DNA from: Chrysemys picta bellii
Lineage: Eukaryota; Chordata; Testudines; Emydidae
Direction of reading: 5' to 3'
Length of the DNA stretch: 64,000 nt
NCBI RefSeq assembly: GCF_011386835.1
Contig: NC_088792.1
Coordinates: 42,274,882-42,338,881, forward strand
The notes beneath the pieces are model-generated. The model was not told the DNA's origin and searched no databases. It was given only the letters and a program-made list of their open reading frames with translations. The position numbers and the translations under genes were made by a program. Shown one piece after another: positions 1 to 9,621 of the stretch (the stretch's first letter is position 1; each line of letters opens with the position of its first letter).

Positions 1-770
1 GGGTTCTAATTCAGCTGTTACCACTCAAGAAAGAGATCTTGGTGTCATCATGGATAGTTCTCTGAAAACATCTGCTCAATATGCAGTGGCTGTCCAAAAA
101 GCATTAGGAAAGGAATAGATAATAAATAGAAAATGTCATAATGACACTATATAAATCCATGGTACACCCGCACCTTGAATACTGCGTGCAGTTCTGGTCA
201 CCCCATCTCAAAAAAGTTACATTAGAATTGTTAAAGGTGTAGAGAAAGGCAATGAAAATGATTACAGACATGGTACAGCTTCCATATGAGGAGAGATTAA
301 AAAGATTAGGACTATTCAGTTTAGAAAAGAGTTGACTCAGGACAGATGATAGAGGTCTATAAAACCATGAATGGTGTGGAGAAAGTGAATAGGGATGCAT
401 TATTTACCCCTTTACATTACACAAGAACAAGGGGTCACCCAATGAAATTAATAAGCAGCAGGTTTAAAACAAACAAAAGGAAGTATTTCTTCACACAACA
501 CACAGTCAAAATGTGGAAGTCTATGCCATGGAATGTTGTGAAGGCCAAAAGTATAAATGGATTCAATAAAGAATTAGATAAATTCATGGAGAAATAGGTC
601 CATCAATGGCTATTAGCCAAGATGGTCAGAGACACAACCCCATGCTTTGGTGACCCTAAACATCCAACTGCCAGAAGCATCTGGCACTGGCCTCTGTCAG
701 AGACAGGATACTGGACTAGTTAGACCATTAGTCTTACCCCATATGACCATTCTTATGTTGCACAGTTTTA
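1..770 (+). mobile_element. CR1 LINE 3' end (degraded)
   Basis: The sequence reads as the C-terminal part of a CR1 reverse transcriptase ORF, with several stops and frameshifts, followed by the CR1 3' UTR containing the typical atggctattagcca and acaggatactgg stretches, ending near ttcttatgtt. The element is cut by the window start. It lies in the same orientation as CUBN. Confidence 0.85.
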
Positions 771-974
771 TGTTTTGTAAAGCATTGTGTGCACTTACAT
801 ATTTAAGCACTATAAATAGTTACTGCTCCGAAGAGTAGAGCTGAGTGCATTGTTACCCTTGATTCTGTTGAGCATTGTAATCCACTGCACATCAATGGTA
901 CTGTTCTCCCTCAGTGACAGTACACTGATGGCATCATGAAGACATTGCAAACATTGATAATGAAGTTTTTGAGT

Positions 975-1103
975 GGTCCAGATCCTTAGCTGGTGTAAAT
1001 CTGCATAGCTCCATTGACTTGAATGGAGTTATGCAGAATGTGTTATCGCAAGTATTTGACTTCAGTGGACCTATGTAATTTTATTCCATCTGAGGATCTG
1101 GCC
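975..1103. repeat. Short palindromic MITE
   Basis: The left end reads ggtccagatccttagctgg and the right end reads the near reverse complement catctgaggatctggcc. Inner arms around tccattgacttgaatgga also pair. A similar end occurs at 63963-64000. Class unknown; likely an old non-autonomous DNA transposon of sauropsids. Confidence 0.6.
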
Positions 1104-1816
1104 CAGTTTCTGGACTGATGTAATCTTTAATACTACAGTAAATTGGTAGTTAGGAAGAAATATTAAAATTGAGCAGATGGGGATGTGGGTCAGAGGAGGC
1201 ATTTTCACAGTTCTGAAACCACGTCAACCTGAGATATCAGATAGTTGTTGAAGTCTTCCTCAGTGGGGTAAGAGGGGAGAACAGACCTTCTATCATAACA
1301 AGGCTAAACCGAATGTTTTAACAAAAACAAGTAGAAACAGGATTTCTCTCTTTAAAATATGGCTCTACTTTGGCGGTGACATATTAAAATGGCACCTCGG
1401 GTTGTTTTTTAAACCCTGTGTGTGTGTGCGCGCACACAGAAATATAACTGTCCTGAAGACCAGCATATTCAGGAGGCACAACAAAGCATTGCATGTGCAC
1501 CCCTGATTGCAAAATTAGGGGATGCCAGCACCAGCTAAGCGCAGGGTCAGAAACGTCAGCTGTGGAATCATCTGTGGAGGCCAGAGCAAATCATCTAAAA
1601 CTAAGATTCAACCCATCTGTTCTGAGATATAGGTAGGCTAATGTAGGCTTTTGTTGCTTTATAGAGGACAGACATGATGACACTGATGCTTTGCCCTCAT
1701 TGCTTCCCCATGCAACTTGGAAGATTCCCAGAGATGCTTCTTTGGCTCTGTCAGATGTGTTGAGACGTTTTGAATCTGTACTGGAATGAAATTGTTGAGA
1801 TTTATGCCCTACTTTT

Positions 1817-2019
1817 GAAGGTATTTAGGCATTGCTGCTCTCAGTGTTGCACTGCTTAATTTAACTTAAGATTTTGGGCCCTAAATCTCATTTCCAAAAG
1901 GGACTTAGGAACCTAAATCTCATGAGCTCTCAATAAAATTTTGGCTTTTGAAATGAGAGAGAGGTTACTAAACCATTTAGGCCTTGCAATGCTGAGTGCA
2001 GCAATGCCTAAATACCTTC
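1817..2019. repeat. MITE with 22-bp perfect inverted ends
   Basis: The 22 bases at 1817-1838 (gaaggtatttaggcattgct and two more) are the exact reverse complement of 1998-2019, and imperfect pairing continues inward for roughly 15 bases. The element may extend a few bases beyond each arm. Confidence 0.7.
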
Positions 2020-2202
2020 ACAAGCTGGGCCAAAGTGCTTGCAAGTGGTTTGTGAGTAGTTGATTAAGACGTCTTGCACCCTTCAGTAGTTAGTAATGTA
2101 TTCCTGCTAAAGACAAAGCTGAAGGAATCCCAGGAGACATTTCATTTACTCTTCTCACTCTTTACCTGTTTGGCCCAAGACCTTTCTTCTGTTTCATTCT
2201 AG

Positions 2203-2363
2203 AGATGGAGGCTATGAAACATCACCAGTCCTTGGAAAGTACTGTGGTTCAACTCTGCCTCCTGTTATCATCTCCCATAGTAACAGGCTATGGATAAAAT
2301 TTGTAAGTGATGTATATGGCACAAGAACTGGATTTTCAGCTTACTGGGATGGTACCACAACAG
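2203..2363 (+). CDS. CUBN: CUBN (cubilin) exon: second half of CUB6
   Basis: Internal coding exon of cubilin, the extracellular receptor for intrinsic factor-cobalamin and albumin. After one leading base it reads 53 codons starting Asp-Gly-Gly-Tyr, with the fourth CUB cysteine in a Gly-Lys-Tyr-Cys-Gly motif, a Trp-Ile-Lys-Phe strand, a Ser-Asp that is the third calcium ligand position of a CUB domain, and the closing Gly-Phe-Ser-Ala-Tyr-Trp strand. The acceptor is a pyrimidine-rich tract ending ttctag; the donor is GTAAAA at 2364. It ends in phase 1, matching the next exon. Unlike the later second-half exons, which start in phase 0, this one must start in phase 2 because no AG lies further upstream in register. 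The first half of CUB6 is outside the window. Domain number is by comparison with remembered human cubilin. Confidence 0.93.
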
Positions 2364-3348
2364 GTAAAATGAGAATGCCAAGGGTGGAACTATTTGACCA
2401 ATCTTCTTGCTAGATCTTTTATCCTTTTTCTCTGTGCAGTTTTCCACCTCCCCTGCACCTAACTGCATCCTGAATCCCTTTTAAATACTTTCCCCCAAAC
2501 TTAACTGATTAGTGGCAACACAAGTTCAAGCAGTTTAGAACAGGGATCTATATTTCCTGTTCTTGGGTAAATAAGGGTTTTTCTCCAAGTGATTTATGAC
2601 ACACCATATTCTAGTTTATATTTTAACTTCCACTGTATCCTTTGTTTCTGTGCTTGTTAGGTGTAATGGTGCTAACAGAAGTGGGGCTGAGCTACAGCGT
2701 GGGAAGGCAGTGGAGCAGGATTTAGTATTAGAACAGCAGAGTAGGAGATAAGACTCCTGGGTTCTGTTGCTGTCTCTGTCCTTGACTTACTATGAGACAT
2801 TTGGTGAATCATTTATCCTTTCATGTCTTCAGGTTACTGTTTGTATAGTAATAGCTATCTCAAAAGAATGCTGTTAGGATTAATTAGCTAATATTCATAA
2901 AATGCTTTAAGATCCCCAGGGAAAAGTGGTATCGAGGTGCAGTTATTATTATATATTTGCTGTTTTCTGTCACATAATTATGGCAAGGAAGAAGGGAAAA
3001 TATGAGGATAAACCTGAAGTCCCTTTAAGGAGAGCTATAAACTCATTGCCATGGCATCAGTAACCATGGAAAGTCTCATGCTAATGGATGTAATACATTC
3101 ATTAGCAGATGATTTGTACTTTTCCTGAAGTGTAATTCTAGCAGGACATGTCTCTTGCTTGAGGTTAGAATTTTCCCAAGGGGCTCTAAAGTGTATAATC
3201 TTGTGAGGTAGCCCCCTGCTGTGAAGCATTTCACTGGGTAAAGGAGAGTTACAGTAGCAGAGTAGAGCACTAAGCATAAAATCTCTTAATGAGAGAGAGA
3301 CTGGTGAGGTTGAATGCAGTTAATTATGGTTCTCTTTGTTTTTTTCAG
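2364..3348 (+). other. CUBN: CUBN intron between CUB6b and CUB7a exons
   Basis: 985-nt intron, GTAAAA donor and tttttttcag acceptor, phase 1. The middle (about 2690-2965) is a MIR/CORE-like SINE; the rest shows nothing I recognise. Confidence 0.85.
2690..2965 (+). repeat. MIR/CORE-like SINE
   Basis: Shows the order typical of this SINE group: actcctgggttctgttgc, a tRNA-distal core, a taattagctaatattcataa region, then aaaatgctttaagatcc and an ATT-rich tail. Confidence 0.6.
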
Positions 3349-3530
3349 GCTGTGGTGGGACCCTCACAACTTCATCTGGCATGTTCATGTCTCCCAACTA
3401 TCCCATGCCTTATTACCACAATTCAGAATGCTATTGGTTGTTGAAGTCAAGCCGAGGCAGCCTATTTGAAATCCAGTTTAAACAGTTCCACTTGGAGTTT
3501 CATCCAAAATGCAGCTCTGATTACCTTGCT
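3349..3530 (+). CDS. CUBN: CUBN exon: first half of CUB7
   Basis: Encodes 60 residues after completing a split Gly codon. It opens with the Cys-Gly-Gly start of a CUB domain, then Ser-Pro-Asn-Tyr-Pro and Cys-Tyr-Trp (second cysteine), a Phe-x-Leu-Glu strand whose Glu is a calcium ligand, and Cys-Ser-Ser-Asp-Tyr-Leu-Ala, holding the third cysteine and the second calcium ligand Asp. The match to human CUB7 as I remember it is close. Acceptor tttttttcag, donor GTATGT at 3531. It ends in phase 0, so the domain is completed by the exon at 4230 beginning Val-Tyr-Asp-Gly. CUB7 lies inside the CUB5-8 fragment known to carry the intrinsic factor-B12 site in human cubilin. Confidence 0.95.
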
Positions 3531-3560
3531 GTATGTACAGTCTCTCTCTCTTCCTCAGAT

Positions 3561-3688
3561 TAGGGTGACCAGACAGCAAGTCTGAAAAATCGGGACAGGA
3601 TTGGGGGGGGGGGTTAATAAGAGCCTATATAAGAAAAAGACCCAAAAATCAGGACTGTCCCTATAAATTTGGGACATCTGATCACCCT
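3561..3688. mobile_element. TIR MITE of the agggtgaccaga family
   Basis: Left end tagggtgaccagac and right end ctgatcaccct are inverted copies. The flanks on both sides read tcagat (3555-3560 and 3689-3694), a probable target duplication. It contains a G run and a paired region aatcgggac/ggactgtccc. A 3'-end copy of the same family is at about 58105-58165. Confidence 0.75.
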
Positions 3689-3703
3689 TCAGATGGGGTA
3701 TAG

Positions 3704-3801
3704 ATGCTGGAACTAGGGGTGCTGCAGCGCCCCCTTACTTGAAGTGGTTTCTATTATATACAGGGTTTACGGTTGGTTCAGTGGCTCTCAGCACCCCCAC
3801 T
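3704..3801 (+). repeat. Dispersed element fragment, copy A
   Basis: Matches, in opposite orientation, the element at 12482-12608 (shared ggaactaggggtgctg, ttgaagtggttt, tatatacagggttta and ggctctcagcaccccc). Confidence 0.65.
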
Positions 3802-3831
3802 AGGGGAGGGAGCACAGTGTTAGTGCCCATG

Positions 3832-3833
<2 letters not shown>

Positions 3834-3873
<40 letters not shown>
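3834..3873 (+). repeat. GA microsatellite
   Basis: About 20 uninterrupted GA dinucleotides inside the short CUB7 intron. Confidence 0.95.
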
Positions 3874-3875
<2 letters not shown>

Positions 3876-3973
3876 CACACCAAGTGAACAGTTCTAAAGT
3901 AGGGAAATTCCATCCTGAATGCCACCCTTAAAGTTATGGAGAGGATTTATCTTGGGACAGAGGAGGGTACAGT

Positions 3974-3976
3974 TGT

Positions 3977-4032
<56 letters not shown>
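3974..4032 (+). repeat. GT then GA compound microsatellite
   Basis: About 13 GT units pass directly into about 15 GA units. Confidence 0.95.
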
Positions 4033-4038
<6 letters not shown>

Positions 4039-4229
4039 AGCAAATTGAAATGTCACTTTAGAAAGTTTGTCTCTTTATACTGTTTTTCCATATATAGCTT
4101 TCCCCATAAAATGTGATCGCTTCGTTCTCCTTTACTTTACATATGAGAGATCAGTTAAATGTGTTAAGTTTAATAGTTTTCACTACTATCATCATCCCTC
4201 AAGATTTTTATATCTCTCTTTATTCAAAG

Positions 4230-4386
4230 GTATATGATGGCAACAGTAGCAGTGCTAAGATGCTGGGTAAATTTTGTGGGAATCAGATACCCGAGTCAAT
4301 CCGCTCCACCAGGGATACTTTATATGTGAAACTAAGGACAGATGGTCATTTTGAAGGTAGAGGTTTCCTTGCTGAGTACAAGCAGA
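4230..4386 (+). CDS. CUBN: CUBN exon: second half of CUB7
   Basis: Fifty-two codons plus one base. It starts Val-Tyr-Asp-Gly in phase 0, followed by an Asn-Ser-Ser N-glycosylation sequon, the fourth cysteine (Gly-Lys-Phe-Cys-Gly), the Ser-Thr-x-Asp-Thr-Leu-Tyr-Val strand, Arg-Thr-Asp-Gly (third calcium ligand Asp) and the closing Gly-Phe-Leu-Ala-Glu-Tyr strand. The CUB7 calcium set Glu, Asp, Asp is therefore complete. Acceptor ttcaaag and donor GTAAGT at 4387. It ends in phase 1 inside the CUB7-CUB8 linker, with no extra residues between domains, as expected for the tightly packed CUB array. Confidence 0.95.
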
Positions 4387-5826
4387 GTAAGTATGAACAA
4401 GAAGAGTGAGTGCGGCAAGTTGCTAGAATGCCAGTATTGGTTCTACAAACTTTTTATTGTATCCTCTGGTCTCATTTGTGAGTAGAATTCTCTTCCAGGA
4501 AAGATTGTGCATGTATTGTATCATTTGGCTAGATTCTCTGGTCTGCTAGGGCAGATGATTTAAAATGGACAGAGATAACTAGTTGCAAATCCCAACATAA
4601 GAGAAATGTCTCCTGATGGAAAGCAGGTAGAGTTGGCTCTGCTGCCACCTACGTCTGCTGCCCCTTCTACTCCTTCATTAAGGACCGAATGTGTGTGAGG
4701 GTGTGTGTCAGGGCCATTCCAGGGCTGGTGCGTGGATGGGAGGGGCACAATGGAATAGTGCGCAGCTACTCCTGATCTTCCGTTGGTGTTGGGTTCAGCC
4801 ATTTTGCCAATGGTGGAAGATAAATTAGCCCCTTTGCTGCTGTAATTTCTGCTGGGGCTAGGTGGATGAAGATCAAGGAGCCACAACCAGATCCTTTTGA
4901 CCCCCTTCAAATGTAATGGGGAATCTGGTCCATAGATTTTAGTACAGCCCATCTGGAACATTTCTGAGAGCTTCATTGTTCAAAGCATTTGTTGCAAAAG
5001 ACACATTTTGAATTTCTTTGCAAAAGAATTCTTCTCCTGGAAGTACCTGAAAGAGTTGAAGTTCTGCAGAGAGCAGAATACCAACATTTGGAGGTGTCAT
5101 GTCCACGAATCAATGTGCTCGGCTTGTTACAATATTCGCACAACAAAAACAAATCAGTTCCTTTTATACTTATTTTTATTGGTATTAAAGAATGAACCAA
5201 TGTATTTTTAAACAAAGCTGTCACTAAATCTTGGGGAGGGGGCGGGGGAGGGGAGGCTAGTAGTCTGAAAGAGAATATGAACGGTATGTAGGTTTTTGGA
5301 TTTAAAATATTTTTCTTTTTGTGCCATACTCTATATAACACTTTCATAGCTGGTACTTATCTTTTAAATTGTAAATCATGCAGAATTCTGGATTTTCTCC
5401 ATAATCTTGAATATTGTCCCAATATTTAATTTTCTTCTTGCACAATACGTTATGTGCCATATGGATTAGGTAAACTTTTGATACGTCACTAAGTATAAAC
5501 AGCCTTACAGTTAATCTTTGAATATCTTGAAGATGACATGTCATCTTGAGAGGACTTGTAGATTTAAAGAGAAGGCTGTAACTGGGAATTCCTCTGGGTT
5601 TGAATTACAGTAAATGATTATACCCCACTGTTTCTAATCAGAACGTTTGAAAAGCCAAAGATATTCAAGTTCAGTTTGTACTTGTGTGGTGCATTTTTTT
5701 TTTAACTTTGTCTGGCTCACTCATCCCTTAAAGGAATCCCACAGTCTTGCAGCATATTCTTTACATGCCATAAAGTAAGACTCTTGATTAGAAAAAACCT
5801 TGTAGCTATGTCCTTTTAAAGAGGAC

Positions 5827-6553
5827 AGTCATGGGATTCTCTAGTCACTGCTGGCGAGTCCGCTTGTGACTGCATCTGTGGAAGAATTCTGCCTGGTCTG
5901 ATGCCCTCTTCAGTCTCTCATTTATTCTGTGGCCCTTCTCATACTCCAGTAGTAACAGTGCTTCCTCTTCATGACTCAGGGTTCTCCCTCTTCGTGGCTT
6001 GGCCCTATAGCCAAGTGACTATAATTTTCTCCTTCCAGGATATCAAAGCCTTACTGGACCGGTTGACCGGGTATTGTTCCTGGCAATCTTCCAATTCAAG
6101 GCTATGCACTTTCCCAGTGACTGGAAGGGGAGTCTGGGCCCGCTCTCTACTCCGGGTTCCAACTCAGGGACCCTTGAATCAGTGGCTAAGGTCTGCACCA
6201 TCTCAAATCTTGCTGCCATTTCCCTGAACCTTTTTCTACTCCACTTCTATCAGGCTTCCGCTCCACCACCCTTCTGGGTAAACCCTTCTTTCAGGGCCTG
6301 GAGCCCAGGGCTTCTACTGTCTCCCTGGGTTTCCTCCTTTCCCTCTCTAAGCCCAGAGAGTGACTACAGGCTTCCACACTACAGCCTCCTTCTGCCCTCA
6401 CTTCATGGCTTTATACCAGCCCTACCTGCTCCTGTCCAGCTGGGCTCCACCCTCAATAAGTGCTTGCCTATCAAGCCAACTTTCTTTCAGGTGCAGCCTA
6501 TCAGATTACTTAACCCCCTCTGAGCCTTTCTATGGGGTGATCCCCGCATCACA
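5827..6553 (-). mobile_element. Solo LTR, family shared with 59782-60417
   Basis: 727-bp sequence flanked by identical 5-bp duplications aggac (5822-5826 and 6554-6558). On the minus strand it begins TGTGATG; the other terminus, normally CA, is mutated. It aligns along its length with 59782-60417 (for example ggccctatagccaagtgact and ctctactccgggttcca have close matches there). No internal retroviral or Gypsy sequence lies beside it, so it is a solo LTR from recombination of an old retroelement. Confidence 0.75.
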
Positions 6554-6954
6554 AGGACCAACAGTGTGTTTACAAATGTAGGGTATCTGAGATATCAGCT
6601 AAAGGCACGTGTATTTTGCCATTTACATTAATATTTTATTACTAACGATGCACAATAAATTCAATAAACAAAACTTTTGGTGGCTTGCTCAAACTCTGAA
6701 AATGTACAGCAGGTATCAATTTGAAATAAGGTAGTTAATTACCAAATACATTCACGTCTTCTAGTTTGAACAATAGTGTTCGATGAAACATGACACATTC
6801 TAAAGGAAAATGTGCTCCTTGGTGTAAGACTAATATGCAGAGGCACTTACATGCCAGTTGTATTTCTGATACAAAAATGGGACCAGAAGGCAGCTGGTTA
6901 GTCCAACTCATATTCTTCAAAATCCATTTTGGAGTTTTCATGTAGTCTTTCCCA

Positions 6955-7330
6955 ATGGATATCCTCCGCTCTCTACACTGGCTTCCCATAGAATTTTGAA
7001 TCAAGTTCTAAGTCTCACTACTTATTTTCAAAGCACCCCTTGGCCTGGGCCAAGGGTATTTCAAAAATCATCTAAAGATCTAGGATAAAGATGGTGGCTG
7101 ACAGCTATGCTTCTCTGGCACAATGGAACTCTCAACAATTCAAGTAAAAGCTTGGCTGTGCGGGAGACAAAACTTCCTCGGGGGGCAGTCTGAGACTGTG
7201 GAATGAACTTCCCCAGGAGCTAAGGACTGTCACAAATCTCACCACTTTTTGCTCTAAGGGCAAGGTACATTTCTTTGGCCTGGCCTTTTCTCCCACAAAT
7301 GCATGGCAACAAGTATATTTGTATTAAAAA
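6955..7330 (+). mobile_element. L2/CR1-like LINE 3' ORF fragment
   Basis: The translation, with stops, keeps the C-terminal LINE motif of Leu-Trp-Asn-Glu-Leu-Pro (near 7195-7215) and an upstream Trp-Leu-Pro-Ile-Glu-Phe, an order found at the end of L2- and CR1-type reverse transcriptase ORFs. Ends are uncertain. Confidence 0.45.
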
Positions 7331-7584
7331 AAACCCACACACCATAACCACACAAGACACCACACTACACATGCAACTCCCTCTGGGGAGAGGATGAGAG
7401 AACAAACTACACAGATGAGTATCATGTTCTTAAAGCACTACTGGAAGGCCCTCAGATACTACCGTGATGAACACAGTATAAAAACCTCTATGGAATAGAA
7501 TTGCTTTGTTTAACATGTTCTTCAAACTCTCTGTATATTTCCTGTTCCAGACAGAAGAATGTCCTACTTTTCTATTTTCCCCCC

Positions 7585-8007
7585 TGTAGCAGGGCGTGGT
7601 CCACTCCTGCCATCTTGCACCACAAAAACCTGCTCAGACTGCACTAGATGGATATCCACACCGGGCTGTTTATTTAAGTTCTCTCCACTGACGCCTTTAC
7701 AGTTTTAAACGGCAATACTATGTACAATGTCCCTTGTATCTTCAGCCCTCTTCCTAGGGCCCAAGAAGAGCGGATGTCTCCTTGAACTGAGAGCTCTGTG
7801 AGACTGGACTCAGCCAGCCCTGTTCCCCTTGCACATCTTTCCTGTGCCTTTTTATCAGTCCTCAGCTGATGGGTTAATTAATCCTTTAGCTCACCCGGCC
7901 TGCTATCCTGAGTAGCTAATCACATTTCATTCCCCAGTCTGTCCTCTTGGGGAGCTACTTAGTGTCGAAGTGAACAGACTAGAGACTCCCCTGTTAACTC
8001 CCTGCCA
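7585..8007 (-). mobile_element. Solo LTR-like element
   Basis: It begins tgtagcaggg and ends ccctgcca, so it has TG...CA ends within short inverted repeats. CCCC flanks both sides, a possible 4-bp duplication, though the left flank is itself a C run. The reverse strand carries AATAAA near its 3' end, which sets the orientation as minus. No internal region is attached. Confidence 0.6.
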
Positions 8008-8659
8008 CCCCTTTCATCTTATTCTGCTCCCATGTACACATTTATATGGGGTAACCAAATACAGTATGCTCTGCATCACAGCATTTACTCATATTGATAG
8101 TCTCTGAGTCCAGTGGAATCCAGATTCAGGAAAATGAGAATCACTGATCCAACAGCATGGCTGTTCTATGCCCTTTCTCTACTTTCTTTTCATCCCCCCC
8201 CGCTCCCCGGAGGGAAAAACTCTTTATCCCAGTCAAAATCCCCGAATCCTCTTCTAGATCTCTGCTTGATGAGTAACCAGGGAAAGTATTATTAAGAACT
8301 TCACGCTGACTTCCAGCATGTTAAATCAGTTAGGATGTCCAACACAAGCCAACTATGTTTTATTCGTCTTTCTAACCATGTGTGATCTTTTTTTTTCTAG
8401 TTCACTGAAATGGTATGTGAGTTTGCAGTATTGTCTAAATACAGCCCCAGCCACTGTAAATTGGTTCAAAGTGACTTATTTAGCTAGATGGTACATTGCA
8501 TTTTTATTTTGAGTTTTTTAAAATAATATAAATAGATGTTTTAGAGAATAATTTTGCATTTGAAAAAAAGAAAAATAGGCAAAAAGAGTATGTAGGATAA
8601 TGGGGGAAATCAGCTTATGATTCTAGTATTACTTGGGAGGAAGGATATGCTTGTAATGA

Positions 8660-8875
8660 ATGACTTGTAGTTGGGATATCTGGATTTTGTTCCTGGTGCC
8701 TGTGTGTCCTTGGGAAAATCACTTACCTCTCTCTTTCTCAAATTCCGTCTCTGTAAAATAGGCATAATAATACCTACCTCATGGCAGTATTATTAGGCTT
8801 TATTCAGTAGGATTTGTAGATCATTTGAGATCCTGGGATGGAAAGCAGTATACTAAGTATAATTTATTACTGTTT
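8660..8875 (+). repeat. MIR/CORE-like SINE abutting CUB8a acceptor
   Basis: Contains the SINE landmarks tccttgggaaaatcactta, tctgtaaaataggcataata, cctacctcat and catttgagatcctgggatg, then an AT-rich tail that runs into the T tract of the CUB8 splice acceptor. The tail includes TACTAAG (8851-8857), 30 nt before the exon. Confidence 0.65.
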
Positions 8876-8886
8876 TTTTTTTCCAG

Positions 8887-9074
8887 TTTGCCAAGGAATA
8901 GTGATTGCCAACCGTAGCCAGGGCATCTTGGAAAGTTTAAATTATCCAAACAATTACCCTCTAAATGAACACTGCAGCTGGACCATCCAAACTACAACTG
9001 GCAATACACTTAACTACAGCTTTACATCCTTTGATGTAGAAGAAGGATCAAACTGTGATCTGGACTATTTGAAG
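8887..9074 (+). CDS. CUBN: CUBN exon: first half of CUB8
   Basis: Sixty-two codons after a split Ile codon. It opens Cys-Gln-Gly, not the usual Cys-Gly-Gly, as does human CUB8 in lacking the double Gly. It carries sequons Asn-Arg-Ser and Asn-Tyr-Ser, the second cysteine in His-Cys-Ser-Trp, the strand Phe-Asp-Val-Glu with calcium ligand Glu, and Cys-Asp-Leu-Asp-Tyr with the second ligand Asp. The proline codon 8946-8948 in Asn-Tyr-Pro-Asn aligns with human Pro1297, the site of the Finnish Imerslund-Grasbeck change P1297L. CUB8 contacts intrinsic factor in the human complex. The acceptor has a long T tract ending ttccag; donor GTATGA at 9075, phase 0. The upstream polypyrimidine and branch region abuts a SINE. 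Confidence 0.95.
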
Positions 9075-9533
9075 GTATGAATCCAAATTCCAGACCACAT
9101 GTAAATCAGTTCCTTTCATGGAGAATAGGCACTGAAAATACAGTATGCCCTCATTTTTTTCAAATTAGAAATATTTTGTTAGAAGAACAAGTAAAGAAAC
9201 TCTAATTGTTACTGGTTACATTGTATATCTTACCTGTATGTCTATCAGTTTTAGTCATTTAGTACTTTGAACTCTAGTGAACAGCCAAAGTCAGAAGATG
9301 GAATCTGAACCTGTTAGTGAACCTGGCGGTTCATCAGTTTCCAAAGGGAACATGTCCTTATGGTATTTGAATGCTATTGGAATGACATGGCTTTTTTCTG
9401 CCTGGTCAAGATACTGTATGAGCTAGAGACATACTCATTGCAAAGAATAGTTGTACATCTTAACATTAGTTTACCGTGGGTAATATAACGTATGCTACCA
9501 ATTCAAGAAAGCACTTATGCACATGTTTGTGTA

Positions 9534-9621
9534 TCCCTATTCAGCAAAGGCTGTAAGCACATGCTTAAGTATCGTTGACTTGAAATTAAACACATGTTAA
9601 AGTGTTTTGCTGAGTAGGGAT
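9534..9621. repeat. Palindromic short repeat
   Basis: Ends tccctattcagcaaa and ttttgctgagtaggga are inverted copies; the interior has partly paired acatgctta and taaacacatgtt segments. Related in layout to 41495-41585 and 61185-61295. Confidence 0.65.

Larger units (their letters stand above)
771..2202 (+). other. Intronic sequence upstream of the CUB6b exon
   Basis: CUBN intron preceding the first exon seen. Apart from palindromic repeats at 975-1103 and 1817-2019 and a short TG/CG tract near 1420-1437, nothing is recognised. Confidence 0.6.
3531..4229 (+). other. CUBN: Short repeat-built CUBN intron within CUB7
   Basis: 699-nt intron separating the halves of CUB7. It holds a TIR MITE (3561-3688), a second element fragment (3704-3801), a GA microsatellite (3834-3873) and a GT-then-GA microsatellite (3974-4032), leaving little non-repeat sequence. 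Confidence 0.85.
4387..8886 (+). other. CUBN: CUBN intron between CUB7b and CUB8a
   Basis: 4.5-kb intron with GTAAGT donor. It contains two solo LTRs (5827-6553, 7585-8007), an L2-like LINE fragment (about 6955-7330) and a SINE ending at the acceptor (about 8660-8875). I see nothing recognisable in 4387-5820 apart from short T- and G-runs, or in 8010-8655. Confidence 0.8.
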
